From positions 1-7,619 of the forward strand of contig CALCJD010000077.1 of assembly GCA_937960895.1 (NCBI GenBank): a stretch of 7,619 nt of DNA, written 5' to 3'. This DNA is from an uncultured Spartobacteria bacterium. Lineage in GTDB: Bacteria; Verrucomicrobiota; Verrucomicrobiia; Chthoniobacterales; Terrimicrobiaceae. Shown one piece after another: positions 6,280 to 7,619 of the stretch (positions within the stretch are counted from its first letter, which is position 1; the number at the start of each line of letters is the position of its first letter). Both the position numbers and the translations under genes were made by a program. The notes under the pieces were generated by a model. The model made no database searches. It was not told the DNA's origin and worked only from the letters and a program-made list of their open reading frames with translations.

Positions 6280-6438
6280 TCATTTCCCCGGATCATGCGT
6301 CAACGTCGCTTCGAGCAAGAGCTCTTCCGTTTTGAAACGCTGAAACAACACCCCTTCCGAAACCCCCGACCGCCGCGCAATAACCGCTGTCGTGGTCAGC
6401 GCACCCTGCTCGAAAAATATCCCGCGGGCCGTCTCCGG
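6280..6438 (-). pseudogene. Remnant of a TetR-family regulator, DNA-binding domain only
   Basis: A 52-codon minus-strand frame between two TGA stops reads ARGIFFEQGALTTTAVIARR then SGVSEGVLFQRFKTEELLLE. This is the TetR N-terminal helix-turn-helix: helix 1 with FFEQGA, TTTAVIA, RSGVSEGVLFQRFKT as turn and recognition helix, then EELL. No ATG, GTG or TTG is suitably placed at its front, the first helix is cut, and the ligand-binding domain is absent. It lies about 10 bp after the ureohydrolase stop on the same strand and runs in frame, across one TGA, into the metallopeptidase fragment. It may be what is left of a regulator that accompanied the ureohydrolase or the gad cluster. Confidence 0.7.
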
Positions 6439-6447
6439 TCAAAGCAC

Positions 6448-7431
6448 CTACGTTCGCGATTTTTTCGCAACGCGGGACGACTGCGCCGTCACGCACAGAA
6501 TCTCGAATAAAAGCTGCGCACCCAGCAGCGCGGTCATTCCAGTGGGATCATAAGGCGGCGACACTTCCACGACATCCGCGCCGACGATGTGCAGATCGCT
6601 CAGGCCCTGCAGAATCTTCATCGCTTCGCGCGTTGTGAGGCCACCCATCACCGGCGTCCCCGTGCCAGGTGCCAGCGTAGGATCAATCGCATCAATATCA
6701 AAACTCAGATACACGGGCCGATCCCCAACCACGCTGCGGATCGTCTCGACCACCGCGACCACTCCCATCGTATCCACATCGGTCATTTCAAGGACGGTCA
6801 CCCCTGCCTCCTTCGCAAACGGAATCGTCAACTCCCAATAAGGATCACGAATCGCCACCTGAACACTGTGCGCCGCATCGATCACCCCATCCTCGATCGC
6901 ATTCCGGAACGGTGCGCCGTGGTGGAACTTCGTTCCCTTCAATGGCGGAGCCATGTCCAAGTGCGAGTCAAAATGAATCAGTGCCGGCGCCCGCTTTTTG
7001 CCCAACGCCCTCAGGATCGGATACGAAATCGAATGATCTCCCCCAACCGAGAGCGGCACAATCCGCGCCTCCACGATCCGTTCATAAAAGGCCGTGATTT
7101 CGTCGTTGAGCAGCTGAAGATCGAAGACATTGTAAATCGGCACATCCCCCAGATCCGCAATCCGCGCGTGCTCGTAAGGAATCACCTTCGTCATGGGATT
7201 GATGTAGCGGATCAACCCCGACTGCGCGCGCACGCTCTGTGGACCGTAACGCGCCCCGGATCGATGGCTCAAACCCGCATCCGTCGGCACCCCGATCAAC
7301 CCGATATCAACCTTCTCCCAATCCTCCGTAAAATCAGCACGGAAAAACGTGGAAAGTCCCGCATGGGGCATCTCCGTGAGATTCTTTCCGTAACCCGTTA
7401 TACGCTGCAAAATGTCCTGCGATGAATTCAT
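6448..7431 (-). CDS. Ureohydrolase, agmatinase/4-guanidinobutyrase type
   Basis: A cytoplasmic arginase-superfamily enzyme of 327 residues that hydrolyses a guanidino compound to an amine and urea using two metal ions, usually manganese. All six metal ligands are present: H133 (GGDHS), D155, H157 and D159 (FDSHLDM), and D245 and D247 (SFDIDAIDP). The family strings APGTGTP (254-260), GGLTTREA and DVVEVSPPYD (E289) are intact. The SHRSGARYGPQSVRAQS region and the C-terminal part resemble Pseudomonas 4-guanidinobutyrase GbuA more than E. coli agmatinase SpeB as I recall them, but agmatine, guanidinopropionate or another guanidine remains possible. The start ATG has a good AAGGA six bases upstream. 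It converges on the gad cluster across degraded sequence. If 4-guanidinobutyrate is the substrate, the product is GABA, the export substrate of the neighbouring GadC. Confidence 0.9.
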   Translation of the reverse strand: MNSSQDILQRITGYGKNLTEMPHAGLSTFFRADFTEDWEKVDIGLIGVPTDAGLSHRSGARYGPQSVRAQSGLIRYINPMTKVIPYEHARIADLGDVPIYNVFDLQLLNDEITAFYERIVEARIVPLSVGGDHSISYPILRALGKKRAPALIHFDSHLDMAPPLKGTKFHHGAPFRNAIEDGVIDAAHSVQVAIRDPYWELTIPFAKEAGVTVLEMTDVDTMGVVAVVETIRSVVGDRPVYLSFDIDAIDPTLAPGTGTPVMGGLTTREAMKILQGLSDLHIVGADVVEVSPPYDPTGMTALLGAQLLFEILCVTAQSSRVAKKSRT

Positions 7432-7437
7432 AAAAAA

Positions 7438-7442
7438 TCCTT
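7438..7442 (-). promoter_or_regulatory. Shine-Dalgarno sequence of the ureohydrolase gene
   Basis: On the minus strand AAGGA is followed by six T residues and the ATG at 7431. This well-spaced site supports that start. Confidence 0.75.
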
Positions 7443-7481
7443 CGAATAAAAAATGATGTAGGTAAAAACTACGAGCTTACC

Positions 7482-7529
7482 GGACATGTCAGTAAGCCAC
7501 TTCCCGAACATGTCAATATACCACTCCCC
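7482..7529. repeat. Two 24-bp tandem repeats upstream of the ureohydrolase
   Basis: Units 7482-7505 and 7506-7529 lie head to tail without a gap and match at 19 of 24 positions by eye. Each holds an ACATGTCA core (the first within the palindrome GACATGTC), then TA, CCACT and CCC. A related GTGACATG occurs at the very end of the window (7612-7619). Repeated short units next to the boundary of a gene suggest the terminal repeats of an insertion sequence or a regulator-binding array. The minus strand also carries a perfect TTGACA within the second unit (7511-7516). Confidence 0.6.
7511..7516 (-). promoter_or_regulatory. Possible -35 box for the ureohydrolase
   Basis: TTGACA on the minus strand is a perfect -35 hexamer about 80 bp before the gene, but no good -10 lies 16-18 bp downstream (ACTGAC at 17). 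It is embedded in the tandem repeat, so it may be either a repeat feature or an outward promoter. Confidence 0.22.
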
Positions 7530-7619
7530 AAACCATACGGGACAAGGCAAAACGCGATTGCCAAGATGAGATACAATAAAAAATCGGATAGTTCACCAAT
7601 TTCTACTTAGCGTGACATG

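Noticed and set aside
7482..7529. CRISPR array
   Set aside because: Only two directly adjoining units with no spacers between them, so this is a tandem repeat and not a CRISPR.

Overview
The window carries five clear protein-coding genes of a Gram-negative bacterium. An outer-membrane porin with a signal peptide and a C-terminal Phe supports the Gram-negative call. The base composition is fairly GC-rich, strongest in the two gad genes, and all three stop codons are used. Phylum cannot be fixed from the sequence alone. The mix of SD-led and SD-less genes and the OprB-type porin would suit a PVC-type bacterium (for example Verrucomicrobiota) or a deltaproteobacterium, but this is only an impression.

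Layout: (1) 102-1013, minus strand, a cation diffusion facilitator (CDF) of the COG3965-like kind. (2) A 262-bp divergent spacer with a candidate promoter and operator-like repeats. (3) A plus-strand cluster of OprB-type porin (1276-2715), glutamate decarboxylase (coding homology 2763-4157) and GadC glutamate/GABA antiporter (4186-5763), with gaps of 47 and 28 bp, so probably one operon. (4) A degraded stretch, 5764-6447, with no intact gene. It holds a weak candidate terminator, an unexplained repeat-like block, and two same-strand protein remnants: the catalytic end of a YgjP/DUF45-type zinc metallopeptidase and the DNA-binding part of a TetR regulator. (5) 6448-7431, minus strand, an intact agmatinase/guanidinobutyrase-type ureohydrolase. 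(6) Its upstream region, with two 24-bp tandem repeats that look like an insertion-sequence end or an operator array.

The theme is amino-acid-dependent acid resistance or GABA metabolism. The porin would admit substrate across the outer membrane. The decarboxylase converts glutamate plus a proton to GABA and CO2, and GadC exchanges external glutamate for internal GABA. The ureohydrolase may add a second route to GABA if its substrate is 4-guanidinobutyrate; this last link is inference.

The most notable observation is that the decarboxylase reading frame begins with a family-like start (M-S-L-H-S) at 2763 and is interrupted by a TAA at codon 6. The homologous N-terminal sequence then continues in the same frame. 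Either the gene carries a true nonsense mutation, or expression begins downstream (first ordinary in-frame start GTG 2895), or the base is an error. No CRISPR array, tRNA, rRNA or phage gene was seen.
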